Part shown: positions 24,648-36,967 of the stretch, one piece after another
How positions within the stretch are numbered: position 1 is the stretch's first letter
Layout: each line of letters opens with the position of its first letter
NCBI GenBank assembly: GCA_022376465.1
Contig: JACDTU010000003.1
Coordinates: 1,488,001 to 1,552,000 of the forward strand
From: Cubamyces lactineus
Lineage: Eukaryota; Basidiomycota; Agaricomycetes; Polyporales; Polyporaceae
Direction: 5' to 3'
DNA: 64,000 nucleotides
Position numbers and translations under genes: made by a program
The notes under the pieces: model-generated
Databases searched by the model: none
What the model was told of the DNA's origin: nothing
The model's input: only the letters and a program-made list of their open reading frames with translations

Positions 24648-26147
24648 TTAACTTTCCGTCTCGTCCGCAAGCAAGGGGAGCATATGTCCCATACGCAAGA
24701 CCTTCGTCCGCAAGTACTTGTCCAAGTCCTCCCCATACACCTCCCCCGTCCCAATCATCGTCACGCCCCTCTCCCTCTCCCGCTCGTCATCCTCGTGCAC
24801 ATGCACTCCAATCATCTCCGCACCGAGCTTGTGATGATGGCGGCGCTGCCACGAGCGGGGGACCATCGGGACGCGCTCGACTACCCGGATACCCTCGTGC
24901 TCCAGCGCCTGCATCTTGTCTGGGTTGTTCGTCAACAGTCGCACGCCCTCATCCAACCCCAGGTCACGGAGGATCGCTCCAGCGATGGCGTAACCCCGCT
25001 CATCCGCCTTATGTCCGAGCATGAGGTTCGCGGTGACAGTATCGTGCCCGAGGTCCTGCAGGTTGTATGCGCGGATCTTCGACAGCAAACCAATCCCCCG
25101 ACCTTCTTGGCGAAGGTAGATGACCGCGCCCCGCCCGGGTATCGTGATAGACTGAGATGGGTTGGACGGCGACGGTATGGTGATCGGCTGTGAAATCTGG
25201 CGGATGGCCTCATCCAACTGCTCGCCGCAATCGCATCGCATGCTACCGATCGTCTCGCCAGTGAAGCACTCGGAATGTATGCGGACCAGGGGCGAAGGTA
25301 CGGTATCCATGGTCGGAGGGTCCGCGCGCTGCTCTACAGGCCGAGAGGGTTTCTGCGACTTCTGGGAAAGACGTCCGACGTATGCTCCTCGCGTTATGCG
25401 GTCCATCTCGGTCTCCGTCTCGGACCATACTGCGTCTAGCGAGCGGCTGCGAATGTGGGGCGCGAGCGAGGGGGTCTCCTCTTCGAGCTGTGCGGGATCG
25501 ACTACAATGGCGAGGTGCTCCTTGTTGTCCCGGTTGTTGTGGTACAGGTGCAGGAAAATAGGGCCGTGTGGTGTAGGCACTCGTGTGCGAGCCATGCACT
25601 TCACCTCGAGCTCCGCGTTCGGGGGAAGAAGGCCCGGCGCGGGGGTTGCAGAGGAAGAGGCCACTACATTTGGAGGAGCCGACTTTGGGGATGAGGGCAA
25701 GGGGAGATTGTCTGCACACCGCAAAGGCTCCGCACCAGAAGTTGCCGAGCCATTTTCCTTCCCCTCCTGGTTTTTCCGCTGCGACCGCGGTGCCTGTCTG
25801 CTCACATACTTGAGCCTTGGGCGACGCTCCTGGCGGGCACTAGCATCCTGGGGCTGCCATTTGGACCAGTCGTACGCGCCCTCGGCGCGCGGGTCTCCGA
25901 CGGCAGGGAAAAAGTCGTGGGCATAGTGGTTGCGGGTGACATGTCCGTAAGAGGCGGCGGCGGCGAGAAGGAGGGGATCAAGGTCGGCGTCTCTACGCTT
26001 GTAAACATGCTGCTTCTTCGAATTCGGGCTCTGAACCAGGCCCGCGGCCAACAGAGTGGGCGGGTCCGGGGCGGTGAGCATATCGAGGAGGGCGAGATCT
26101 GCAAGCGAGTCTTCGATGCACGAGGGATCGTCGTGGTGGTGATGCAT
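24648..26147 (-). CDS. RIB1: GTP cyclohydrolase II (riboflavin synthesis)
   Basis: Intronless 499-aa frame. It converts GTP to 2,5-diamino-6-ribosylamino-4(3H)-pyrimidinone 5'-phosphate, the first committed step to riboflavin and FAD. The catalytic core is clear: [27 protein letters not shown] holds the three zinc cysteines, then [52 protein letters not shown] with the catalytic Asp/Arg/Tyr region, and [24 protein letters not shown]. The N-terminal about 240 residues are a fungal extension that includes AYDWSKWQP and a Ser/Pro-rich linker; the C-terminus ends [13 protein letters not shown] poly-His MHHHHDD start is genuine sequence. Long antisense ORFs over this gene are shadows of its strong codon bias. 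Confidence 0.95.
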   Translation of the reverse strand: MHHHHDDPSCIEDSLADLALLDMLTAPDPPTLLAAGLVQSPNSKKQHVYKRRDADLDPLLLAAAASYGHVTRNHYAHDFFPAVGDPRAEGAYDWSKWQPQDASARQERRPRLKYVSRQAPRSQRKNQEGKENGSATSGAEPLRCADNLPLPSSPKSAPPNVVASSSATPAPGLLPPNAELEVKCMARTRVPTPHGPIFLHLYHNNRDNKEHLAIVVDPAQLEEETPSLAPHIRSRSLDAVWSETETEMDRITRGAYVGRLSQKSQKPSRPVEQRADPPTMDTVPSPLVRIHSECFTGETIGSMRCDCGEQLDEAIRQISQPITIPSPSNPSQSITIPGRGAVIYLRQEGRGIGLLSKIRAYNLQDLGHDTVTANLMLGHKADERGYAIAGAILRDLGLDEGVRLLTNNPDKMQALEHEGIRVVERVPMVPRSWQRRHHHKLGAEMIGVHVHEDDERERERGVTMIGTGEVYGEDLDKYLRTKVLRMGHMLPLLADETES

Positions 26148-29100
26148 TTTCGGGTAGGGGCCCCTGCTTTCTTGCTACGAATGCGCCGTAATGTGGATGT
26201 GGGTGGTCGACAGGCTGCGGATGACTCGGCGGAAGCTGGGCAGGCTAGGCTCGTCTATGAATCTGTAGCACGATGCGGGGAAGCAAGGGGGCGATGGCGA
26301 CAACAGAGGCCGAGGGGCGTAGGAGAGTGTATGTAGGAGGTATATAAGCGGAGATTACGGGGCGAAGAGGATGGACGCGGTGGGCCGGCGCAGGGAGTGG
26401 GTGCGAAACACGATATACATTGGCTGGAGGACCTTAGGCTTTCGGATTCCGGCTGGTGCGGACGCCGCCCAGCTGAGAGAGCCCGCCGGAAAATTCGCTC
26501 TGCCTCCGTCCCGACTCTCACGTAATCACGCGCTCTTTCCAGCTCCCTCCGTTCTGCACCGATCCCAACTCGTCCGGTGCCTTGCATTCAGGGGAATGCA
26601 GCAGAAGAAACGGGTGGCATGGACATGGTTTGTTACAGACGCACAGTCCGTGGCGACAGTTTCAAACCCTCGCCACTATCATACGACCCTTGGCCGACAC
26701 TTGGTATGGATGTCACCTGCCCGCGCCTGCATACCTGATCAGCCTTACGGTCCTCACTAGTCAGCAATAGCGCCCGGTACAAAGTTGGAATGACCTCATC
26801 TCATAGCAGGTCGACGTTGCAAGTTGCTAAGACTCGGAGCGTACACATCGTAAGCGCAGGAGCTTACAAAGTCTGCACAGCTCCATTCGAGGCAATCATG
26901 GAATATGCGAACCAGTTTCACAACACAGCGCTGCACTGCGCGTCAATTGGCCATGTAAGTACCACAAAATCATGGAACATGAGCTTCCCTGTGCATACCC
27001 TGCCTGTGGTGGCTCAGCTCAATGCTCCAATATGATGAAATACTTCAGATGCGAGCGGCAAGTGCTTCGAGCGATATTCGTCTTCGAGGGAACCCTCGAG
27101 AATTACAACGCTTCCTTCAAAAGGTTCATCGGCGTCCACTGCGTTACCTGATAAATACGGGTAACGGCCGGGCCAGGAGCCTCAACTGGGCACCCAAAAC
27201 TTTGTCGCAGCATGCCATGTCGCAGGAGTGTCGTCTTCAGGACCCGATGATTGGAAGTCTTTCTCCACGATGAGCGCTCAGGAAGAAGTGAGTTTCTGTC
27301 TAGCCTTTATGTTTGTACCATCATCACAGCAAAGCCGTCAATGCCCCGCACGGTCACGGGCGTACTAGCTGTCCGAACGATAACCAGCTTGAAGCATAGA
27401 GTTGCTTGCGAAACTGCGCGTGCAAGCAACATTTGTCCACAAGCTCAACGACTGGAGAGCACGCCCCTGATACATACCTGACGGTCAGACTCGACTGGAC
27501 TTAGCTCGGATGCACCGCCCGACCGTTGGGGACGCCCGGAATGTGCGTGATCACCGGCGAGTTCTTCATTCCTGCCTCCACGACGCTCGCGGCTATTTAT
27601 ATAGATTAGCCGCACCGCTGCAGAGCAAATGCTCCGGGATGGGGACATTAATATAGCTTGATGTCGGTGGCGGTGAGCGGCACCGTGCTGTCAAGCACGT
27701 CAAGGTCCACCTGTTAGGCCTCGGAGCACGAGGACGCTCGAGAGCACGGCGCGCGAGGTCCAAATTCTTGCTTGGGACGGATAGAGTCGGGCTGGAGAAG
27801 GGAACTCTTCTGTCCGTAACATATCGTTCTAGTCAGAGCGTGGCGTACAATCCGGAGCTATTCTTCCGGTGGGTCCATCGTTGGCCGCCCAGTAGACATC
27901 TGAACATGAGCTCGCGAGGGGGTACCGAGCGCTACGGGTTGCCGTATGCAGCAATGGATCGAACATGCAAAACGACGAAACGCCACAAATAGGATTTCTC
28001 CAAGAAACGTTTTATCCGTGGTCAAACAGCTGTGAGTTGCGTACGAATTGAAGCGGTGAACTCACCATGCAGTGACCCCGTCCGCAAGCGTTGGTCTTAG
28101 GGCGGCGAATCTACCTGCAGTACTTGCGCAAAGACTACACTATGCTTCGAAAGCAGCTCTGGTCCTCGAATTGGATACTGCTTGCATAGGGTATTCTGTA
28201 CGTCTTCTCACCGATGACACGGTGTACCTCACATTGCTTCCAGCAGGGCTAGCTTTCGTCCTCGTCGCTGACGGCCCTGCAATGGTACCTGCTAGCATTT
28301 CAGTCATTAGCACGGTGAGTGACGGTCGCGGACGATAACTCCGATGAGTAATCCGTCCCGTCTGCGTAGTAGGTAGCATGGGTCACCAGCTACCACCCAA
28401 TATTCAATTCCACTCACCAAGTAACGACCCACCTTTCGCTCCGTCCCACCTCAAGAATCCACAACCGTACATCTATCCGTGTAATTTGCGTTGTCGGAGC
28501 CCCGTAGCTAATCGCCCGACTCGCGGTCTACGTCGGATCTTGTGTCTTGGCCAATCGTGAATGGTAGGCTGAATTTGACTGGACCCGCGAGCCTCACCGA
28601 GACCGAGGTTGGCCGCATGCGGTGCCCGAGTCTAAGTCCGAAGAGGACATTTGTCTTCTTCACCAAGTATAGCGTGAGTTTGCAAGTACCGTATCCACAG
28701 AAAACAGGCTCCGGGCCTTCGAGGCGCACCCGACCCTGGGCGTATGATATGGCTCCTCCCATTCTTCCATCCGAGCCGGAAACATTACGATCGGTAGAGA
28801 AGTGAGAACAAGCGACTCACGACGTCCTCATGGCTGGCAGTAGTCCAGGCCAAATTCACGCTAATCTCGGCGTCGATGGTGCAGATTTTCGAAGCGTGAA
28901 GGCGGGAAGGGCGGACGAGTACATAACGATGCGAGAGGCTCGGAAGGGGCTCACTGCTGGCCCCGAGATTGCATGAGCAGCGAGGGTTGTTCTTCATCCG
29001 CAACGCGCCGTGGAGTCGCCAGCTTTAGGAAGGGAAGACATACCTGTTGTAGGGACGAAAGTCGCGCACGCCCGAGCCGCATGGTCGATGTACCGGCGCT

Positions 29101-30777
29101 GTCTAGCTCGAGTCATGGCCACGCCGCCACGACGGCGACGGGATAGCGGGTCCGATGGGTGGAGATATAGCGGCAGTACCAGATAGACGTCCGATGAACC
29201 CTGTCAGCATGAGCGCGAGCGTCGTTCGAGCACAAGTCAGTCGCCCTCTGAATGGAACTCAATCCGCTCGGCGCACCTGGGACCCACGCGAAGTGCACGC
29301 CGAATGGCTGCAGCGGTGGCGCAGCGTTTCGAAACCCTTACCGCATCAGGGAACGAGTGTTTGCGTAGCACGCTAGCAGGCAGTCGAGCACCGCACGGTA
29401 TGATGCACCCGTTTGTGAGTGATACAAACACTAAGAAGCCGAGGGTTGATGATGCGGCACTGCGATTGTATGAGCGGGATGCTCGTCCGACCTGTGAAAA
29501 ATCACCATTGATCCCCCGAAAATTTGGACGATGAACGACTGGCGAGCAAGAGGGTTGTTAAAGTCACCGCAGTCTCGCTTATTAGAAGTAAGCCACAAGA
29601 AGAGTCGAAGGGGGCCGTCGATGCATAGCTCTCGTGTAAATCCCAGAACTCAACATCGGAATTGCGGTGAGTATAGGCCGCGCGTGTGGCACTTGCCACT
29701 TGTTGGTTGGATACATATGGGGCCCGTGTAAGCGAATGGAGACGATGGCATAGGCTCGCGCCAGCAGGTTGCAAAGACGCTCCACTTCGGGCGAAAGAAC
29801 AGGGATTGCACAGGCTTGAGGGTTATGAATGATGATGCGCCGAAGAACGGCTCCCGAGGTGTGACTAGACGTCCGTCCGCCGGGCGTTCTAGGAGGCTTC
29901 GGTGTCGGTGTAATGTCGCCTGCCGCGCATGGCGAAGCGAGCTACTGGATATCCTTTTGCGTTGGGCCACAACATTCTACGCGAGGGCCATCTGCCATAG
30001 CGGACGTATGTACTGTAGTGTAGGCGCGCCCAGGGGGCGGCTGCATCGAATCTGTGGCTGTCAACCTAGATAACGGGTTTGTAAGTCATGTGGTGGGAGC
30101 CGCTGTAGAGGCCTAGACTGGACGCTATCTGACAGGAGGCAGTCATTGGCGCGGAAAAGATCGTCGCTGTGGTATCATAGAAAGCGGGATGGTTGTGCTG
30201 AGACCGGGATGATGTACAGATAGAGCCATCTGGAGTGAGTAGAAGACAGCACGCCGTGAGAGAGAGGACATGTGTCGTAGGTTCCCAATACGAGCGGCGA
30301 GTCCGGGATGGAAGAGATTGATTAGCGAGGAGGGATGAAAGGAAAGTGGGCAGGCACAGCCACGGAAAGTGCAGCGGAGGAGGAGAGTGCCGGATCGGGA
30401 GACGACCCTGATGGATCGGGACGGTAGGGCGGAGCAAGGTTGGAAGTCGACGACGTCCACGGTTCCCACCCGCAACAGGCGCAGGCCGGCCAGAGTCGAG
30501 GGTATTTTAGGTGCGCATGGGCGGCACGCGAAATATACTGACTGTTGCTCACGCCGTCAAAATAGAATCCCTCGCAGCAACGGCCACCTTCGCCCTCCTC
30601 CGTCTCCTTCTCCTTCCATGCCATGACTAGGCCTCAGCCTCGTCGTCCCCTCCTCCTCATCCAGCCCGCCTGACCCTCCTTTCTGCTTTTCTCCTCCCAT
30701 TTTCTCTCCTCGCTCCGCCTTCCGCCCCAATCAGCTTGCGCGTGATCCACCAACGGGCCTAGTGCTCGGCCTCGCAT
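26148..30777. other. gene-poor region
   Basis: About 4.6 kb where only short frames exist (under 130 codons) and none shows a domain, a consistent exon chain or a membrane pattern. Splice-like GTGAGT and CAG signals occur (for example around 28070-28330), so decayed genes or a noncoding transcript are possible. A minus-strand promoter for RIB1 lies at the left end and a pyrimidine-rich tract (30590-30770), probably the promoter of the next gene, at the right end. Confidence 0.45.
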
Positions 30778-31572
30778 ATGCGGTCCTGCAGGCGGCTTGT
30801 CTTCATATTCGCCCTCCATCTCGCCCTTTCGTTCCGGTCAGTGCCATTCTCAGTCATGCGCCTGCAGCATTCTGTCGGTCGCTAACGTCAACTTAATAGG
30901 CTCGTCCGCGCAGCGCCCGCCGAGAAAGACGTCCCTGATACCTTATTCTCTACCTCCTCTGCCTCAACACGCACCCCTGGAGCGTCGTCCGCGGCCGCCT
31001 CAGATACACGGACCACCCATGCACCAACTCATCAGCCAGGGGCCGATGACACGGATGACGCGACGCAGACGGATATCTCTGATCGTCATTCGGCAAGTGC
31101 GACGTCCACTGGCAAGACATCCTCTCATTCCATCCTTATCCTCCCGACCCCTCACTCCCATCCTCATCCAACATGGAGCTACACCCCTGGACATCCCATT
31201 CCTATCACACACCATTGGCAACCGTCCCCTCCCCCTACCAACATCCCACATGCGAATTCGTCGTCGGACAAGGCCCAGCCTCCAGTTGCGATCGCCTTTG
31301 AGGTCCTCGGGGGCATCATCGCGCTGCTAGTCGTGGCTGGCCTCGCGCGATGCTATATCTCCTATCTTAGGGCGCCGCGGAGGGATCGGATCGCGTCGGT
31401 GGTGGATAGACATCAACTGGAACGGGAGATGGCGGAGAGGCAGCAAGAGGAGCTGGAGGGCCTGAGGCGAGTACTCGAAGCGCGCCGTTGGCATCCGCCA
31501 CCCCCTCCCTACCAACGCGCGCCAGACTACGAGGAGGTTGTGCGTTCGGATTCGCCCGCTTCTCTTGGATAG
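30778..31572 (+). CDS. small secreted/one-TM protein with PPPPPYQRAPDYE tail
   Basis: Exons 30778-30836 and 30900-31572 (intron 63 nt, GT-AG) give about 243 aa. The first exon codes a textbook signal peptide, MRSCRRLVFIFALHLALSFR, continuing to LVRAAPAEKD after the splice. The lumenal part is low-complexity, rich in Ser, Thr, Pro and His. A transmembrane span follows, VAIAFEVLGGIIALLVVAGLA, then a charged, probably helical segment (LEREMAERQQEELEGLRRVLEARRW) and PPPPPYQRAPDYEEVVRSDSPASLG. The proline-tyrosine motif resembles adaptor-binding sites. The frame was found by tracing back from the conserved tail; no named family is known to me. Confidence 0.65.
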
Positions 31573-32531
31573 ATGGCCACCCGTCTTCCATCTGCTAGGC
31601 CTGTTGCGACACTGCTGGGGAGGCGCAGAGACGACCCACCTTCGGCTAAGCTCAGCTTGCCGCCTCGGGCGACTCACATCCGCCCGCCGTACGGTTATCT
31701 CGCGTCCCACGGTTCGAACTGCGAACCTGGCGTGCGGATGGTCAGGTCTCAACGCGGTCTCGTGGCCCTTGCTGCGGCGCATTCGGTGGGAAACTATCTA
31801 TTCACGGCCTCGGCGCTCTGCTACGGGAGACACGGCCGAGTTTAAGTTTTCGTTGGACAGTCGCTTTTTCCCCGCATTCACCCGCGGCGAGTCGCACGCA
31901 CGCTTCGGCCGCTTCGTACAACAGACACTGAAACGCACTACGCATACGACTTTCGCTGCCACATCATGATACCGACGGAGCCCCTGCTAGCTTACTAGGT
32001 TTCGTGTTCTCCCGTCCAAATCACCACACCTTCCCTTGCTCCTGTATAGATTCCGGCAAGTGTACTAATACCAGCTACATCCACATCGCGCGTACTACCA
32101 CTACGTATACGGACACACGTTCTGCTGTCTACCTAGCTATCACATCTATCTCTTGATTCTGCTCCATTCACTCCGGCTGTCTAGAGTTACGAGAGCCTCA
32201 TGCCCGCTGTACGCTAAGCACCAGTTGCGAATGCCGGCTGCAGGTGATCGGCCCAGGTACGACCTTCTGGAAGACTATCTGTCCCTTTTAGGCAGGCGGC
32301 CTTCCCGATTAGGTATGGGCACATAGCGAGTCCCCGGGGGCCGATATGAGCGACTGCAGGGTTGCGAAGTCATGGTAAGACGAGGACTCGGTGCACCGTT
32401 GCCTGCACGCGGCCATACGCACCTGCGAGGCCGACTCCTCGTCCTTTGTCTTGACTCCCGACCGGCCGCCTCGCAACCTCTGCTCTCTCCCTCCACCGTT
32501 CTGCCGACAGCGCGTGGGCACGGAGCAGCTC
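31573..32531. other. intergenic
   Basis: About 960 bases between two plus-strand genes. A self-complementary GGTTCGAACTGCGAACC (31707-31723) is present but no cloverleaf can be drawn around it. Otherwise probable 3' UTR, promoter and 5' leader. Confidence 0.4.
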
Positions 32532-34547
32532 ATGAGCGAGGGAATGATCGCCGACTCGGATGGCGCGAAGGTGCTTCCATCGGCACCAGAAGCCCAGACA
32601 GTGGCTGAACCCACAGGCCAAAAGTTCGTACGCCGCCTTCACGTATCGTACCGCCATGCACGCTCATCGTATTCTCATGCACTGCACAGGCCGCCTACTG
32701 CTCCATCTACACCAGCCGGCGGCGATACCGGCGCGATCGACGAAGAGGTCATGGCGATCCTGGCGCGCACGCAGAACCGGTGCCTCGCGGAGATGGGCTA
32801 CTACCCGACGCTCATGCACGAGTTCCTCGAGCTGCAGAAGCAGAACGCGCTGCTCAAGAACGATAACCAGAAGCTGTACGCGGACAATCGCAGCCTCGCG
32901 CAGTTCATACAGGCACAGGACCAGCGCATCCGCGTGCTCAGCACGCCGGCCGACCAGCAGAAACGCACCCTCGCGGACCTATATGAGAGCGTACGCGCGC
33001 TCACGGTGCAGCGCGATGAGATCGCGGGGAGACTCCATGCTGCGTACGTGTTTACTTCATGTTCATGCGGTAGGTGCTATGTTCGAGGGTGCTGGAGCTG
33101 TCATGATGCAGGTTGAACGAGGTGCTGTTACTGCGGCAAGAGTTGTCGCGATTCGTGCCGTCTGCACTCGTGATGCCCGCACACGAGAGGGCACATGCTC
33201 GCCCTCAGCATATACAACAGCAACAGCAGCAGAATCAGCAGCAGAGAACGGCGGCGGTACCAGTCGCGCAGCGGATGGTCGTCGAACAATGTACGCATGC
33301 TTACCGTTCTCCTTCGGTGGCGGTCTTGACAGCCTCTGTACACCAGCGCCCAATCTCATTCCTTACCAACGACAACCATCCATCCAAGTCAGTAAATATC
33401 AATAGACATACTTGATGCCTCTCTAGCCGCATTGTAACTAACATTTCGCACCATACAGCAAATGCCGCCAACCAACCACCGTCCCATCCAACCTCTCCCA
33501 GCTCATCGATCCTCTCAGCCCAACGTCATGGTTCTCAGTGCGGCGGATGCACCCCCTGGAATCGCTCACCTTCGACGGACGTCGGCTCCTACCCCGTTAG
33601 CGATACCCACTATACCCGCGAACAGCGCCGGGCCGAGCTCTGCATCTGCGTCCCCGCTGAGCAACTTTACAGGCCTGAGCCTCGCATCCCCAGCGACACC
33701 CATGTCGAGTCGTCCTCCAACGGCGAACGGAACGGCGAGTGCTCCTCCTGGAGGGTTTGCGGTCCCGCAGGGTCATCCGGGTCCACCGAGGAGCATCCAC
33801 ATGATACCCGTACACGCCTCCCGGGCATCATCCTCTTCAAGTTCGCTTGCTGGTGCTATGATCGACTTGACGGCAGACGATGACCAGATGCAAGAGGCAG
33901 CGAGGAAGAGGAGGAAAACGGAACACGTCATGGACGCTGGAAGTGCTGCGCCGAGTCGACTGTCATCGTCGCAGAATATATCGCCAGTCACGCCATCCGA
34001 TGCACCTGTGGCCAATGGGCATGTTCCGTCTCCACAACCAAGCGGGCTACCGGCTCATGCGCCAGAGAGCATGCCCGCCCCTCAGCCTTCACCTGCCACA
34101 TCATACCCAGTTGCTCCTGTCCAACAATCACAGCAGCCGCAGCAACCAGCCGTAGCGGATGCATCAACAAACATCCCCGCTCAGCCAACCCCAGTAAGCG
34201 ACGTAGACATGGACCAGGAGTCGACGCTCGAGGAGGACTGTCTGGACGCTAACTTTGAGGAGGACGATGATGACGAGAACAAGCTCTGGTGCAAGATGTG
34301 CAGGCAAGTGTCCTTCCCATTCGCCCTTCTCCGCATTCGTGGCTGCTTGTATATGTATGCTGAACAGAACCATTGCTCTAGATCGCGGTTTGAGAAGGGG
34401 CACACGACTCAGCCGCCGAGAGCGTTCATCAACGCTTCTCAGCGGGAGTTGGTGGCGCACTGCGAGACTGTCCATCCGCACGGATGGAAGATCCTCAAGG
34501 ACAAGGTAGCCGAGCAGCGCGCGAAGGACGCCGACGAACCCGTCTAA
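32532..34547 (+). CDS. coiled-coil, Gln-rich protein with C-terminal zinc-finger-like motif
   Basis: Unrecognised basidiomycete protein, probably nuclear. The N-terminal exon contains a long amphipathic helix (MAILARTQNRCLAEMGYYPTLMHEFLELQKQNALLKNDNQKLYADNRSLAQFIQAQDQRIRVL), a clear coiled coil. After an intron (about 33044-33114) LNEVLLLRQELSRF and a polyglutamine stretch follow. A long Ser/Pro/Thr/Ala-rich region carries MIDLTADDD, a SUMO-interacting-like acidic patch, and RKRRKTE, a likely nuclear localisation signal. The C-terminal exon gives LWCKMCR, then after an intron SRFEKGHTTQPPRAFINASQRELVAHCETVHPHGW: two Cys, then His/Cys/His spaced as in a degenerate C2H2 finger. The start at 32532 and the splice joining 33290 to 33462 are uncertain. 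Confidence 0.6.
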
Positions 34548-35223
34548 CCCTGTTCTCGTGCTCTTGCTCCCTCGCTCACTGCATTATCCGTTTCGTTTAC
34601 TCACACCGCACGTCTGCATATCTGCTTCACACTCTATCGCTTTGTCGGCGCTTTCGATGCTTTCCCTCACATATTCCTAGAGCGTTATGGTGCCCCCTAT
34701 ATCAGTCAACTAGTGTGTACCGTATATCCCGCATGCGCGTCATCTCCAGCGTTCCCTAGTTCTCCGAATGTTGTTGGTGTGCCGTTGACCTGTCTCGACT
34801 AAGTTGTGCTGCTTCTTTCCTGCCTTTTCCTGTCTCAAAAGTTGCTGGGAACTTGAAAGGCTATATATTTACGCATGACGCAGAAGGTACGTCCAAGCAT
34901 CGCGCTCTATACAGCGCTGGGAGTTTGGAGAAAACTCCTCCCTTTCCTCTACTCCTAACAGCACGTGTAGTGTCAACCTTCACGGCTTCCAATAGCGTTA
35001 TGCACGCCGTCGACGATCTTGGGGACGACCTCCACGGACTGCTGTCCTGTCACGTAATCTGCAGGAGCTCCGTTCGTTCTTAGTACGTCGCCCACTTGAC
35101 TTCGCCGATCAATGCAGATTTTGCTTGCTTCGGAGCCGTTGCCTACGTAGTGAATGGCCAGCGGGCTTGCTCTGTGGCTTGCCCTATAATATTGCTGCGC
35201 GGCATCGTGCAGGTGCGTGTACC
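34548..35223. other. intergenic
   Basis: About 680 bases between two plus-strand genes with T-rich 3' UTR sequence and no recognisable element. Confidence 0.4.
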
Positions 35224-36006
35224 ATGGCTACTACCGTCTACGTCCACTCGCTCGACCAGGCGTCCGGCATGGCCCCCGCCAACGCCAGCCACGCGTTCTT
35301 CGCAGTCGCGAGCCCGCCCACTTTCCCGCTGCAAATCGGCTTGCGCGTCCAGCTGTTCCTCTCGTCTCTCGCAGGACACCCACAGCCTGCCCCCAATGAT
35401 CCCCTTACCATCGTCACCCCGGTGTACTTCACGGGCAAGATCGTTGCAGAACGGATGGAACACTCGAATGGGAGGGAGTACCTCGCGTACAACGACGACC
35501 GCGCGGCGCCGATACAGCGAGCCTTCATACGCGCGGTGCCAGGGCGCGGTGAGGCGGTCACCACCGATATCGCTGCTGCCGTCTCAGTGCGGCTTACGGA
35601 GCTCATCAAATCCAACCCGACGGGCCTTGCGCCCGAGCCCCATCCTACGGCCGAGGACGCTGCTAGGCTCAGGTTATTCCATGCGGAAAATGGCGCGAAG
35701 GGTGGTACTCAGCTCATCCGCCTGCCTACACCCCCTTCCACCTTGGGCAGTGCGAATACTTGGTCTGGATACAAGTACGCACCCCTCCTGTCCAGACAGC
35801 ATATTCTACCAACTGTATCCCATCATCCCACGCGGATTGTGCCTGAGGAGAGTCAATGGCTTTGGAGCCCATATCAGTATTCTATCGCTTCCTCCCAGGC
35901 TCCAGCTTCAGTGCCTGTCGCAGTGCAGCCCATTGGCAAGCGGTGGTTAGAACATGATGCTTCGGTGACATACGGTGAATCGCAAGCGTCCATACCTTAT
36001 AGTTAG
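35224..36006 (+). CDS. unrecognised 260-aa protein
   Basis: Single-exon frame beginning MATTVYVHSLDQASGMAPANASHAFF at 35224 (the frame stays open upstream but that ATG sits directly after a GTACC-type start context). No domain is recognised. The N-terminal half looks folded, with alternating hydrophobic strands (FPLQIGLRVQLFLSSLAGH, LTIVTPVYFTGKIVAERM, YLAYNDDRAAPIQRAFIRAV, AAVSVRLTELIKSNP). The C-terminal half is proline- and serine-rich and probably disordered. No signal peptide or membrane span. Codon use and composition resemble neighbouring genes, so I treat it as real. Confidence 0.55.
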   Translation: MATTVYVHSLDQASGMAPANASHAFFAVASPPTFPLQIGLRVQLFLSSLAGHPQPAPNDPLTIVTPVYFTGKIVAERMEHSNGREYLAYNDDRAAPIQRAFIRAVPGRGEAVTTDIAAAVSVRLTELIKSNPTGLAPEPHPTAEDAARLRLFHAENGAKGGTQLIRLPTPPSTLGSANTWSGYKYAPLLSRQHILPTVSHHPTRIVPEESQWLWSPYQYSIASSQAPASVPVAVQPIGKRWLEHDASVTYGESQASIPYS

Positions 36007-36967
36007 CTCGTCTTCGTTCTCGCGACATATCGCTGGCACCCTTTTGGGCATTTGCGCGACCGAGATATACGTAGGATCTATCATTACCCTAGGGAACGTT
36101 AGCCATTCCGATTAGCTCTCTGCACATAACCTATCTCTCATCTCTTCGTGATGAACAATTACGGTAACGGTTACTGCCCGCCTACGTTATGTCCGTAGAT
36201 GCATCAGTAGACGAGTAGATAATGTTCGTTGTGTGTATGCTCGAGCTCCCGGGCCGAATGACCCTACACACAACTTCCAAAGGGTCGGTTCAGTTTTGGG
36301 TGTCAAGGTTGTATATACCATGTGCCTACCAATCGATTCACTGGTCGTGGCAATCCCCCCTAGTTCGCGTGAACTGTGTTGTACCTTGACCAGATGTGAT
36401 TCGGACTCTGGACCGCTGGACCTACTAGCACGGCAACAGACGGCAACTCGAGTCTAATCTCCGAGTATTTCGGACGTGTAATTTAGGATACCCGGGATCT
36501 CAAAAAAAAAAAAAAAAAGAGTATTTCGGACGCTCCGGCACAGCATTTGCAGCCAATGAACGCTTACGATATTGTCAACAAATTCAACGTTCTGACGCGG
36601 CTGCATTCTCATACTGATTCAGCCCTTTTGAGCCACATCAAACGTACATGAAGCAGTACTTGTGAAGTATTGACGCGACTCACCCTGAGCAACCTCATCT
36701 TTGATACAAGTATGTTACCAAAAGAGCCTCAGCCGTCCAACTCAAGCCTTGGTTGGCAATACCGTGTATTACGATCCAGCCCTTCCGCCGTGCTGAAGTT
36801 CTCGTTCGCGGCGATGCCGTGCCGATGAGGCTGACAGTCCAAAGAATCTACTATCCTCGTGTTTAGAGCCACCCATGCAGATAGAATTAGCTAGGCCGCG
36901 CCTCCAAGTTCTCAACGCTGAAACAACTCAAGGGCAACCGTCACCTAGAGTTCTGCTGAAGTGTCGA
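36007..36967. other. intergenic containing the small retroposed insert
   Basis: About 960 bases between two plus-strand genes. Apart from the poly(A) insertion no feature is recognisable. Confidence 0.4.
36463..36532 (+). mobile_element. tiny poly(A)-tailed retroposed insertion with 14-bp target duplication
   Basis: GAGTATTTCGGACG occurs at 36463-36476 and again at 36519-36532. Between the copies lie 25 bases (from TGTAATTTAGGATACC to GGATCTC) followed by 17 adenines (36502-36518). A direct repeat flanking a 3' poly(A) tract is the signature of target-primed reverse transcription by a LINE-type machinery. The insert is an extreme 5' truncation, so its source is unknown. Confidence 0.7.

Noticed and set aside
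25162..25926. 254-codon plus-strand ORF
   Set aside because: It lies wholly antisense to the RIB1 catalytic region and has no domain; it is a codon-bias shadow.
31700..31770. possible tRNA from GGTTCGAACTGCGAACC
   Set aside because: T-loop-like string only; no acceptor, D or anticodon stems can be formed around it.
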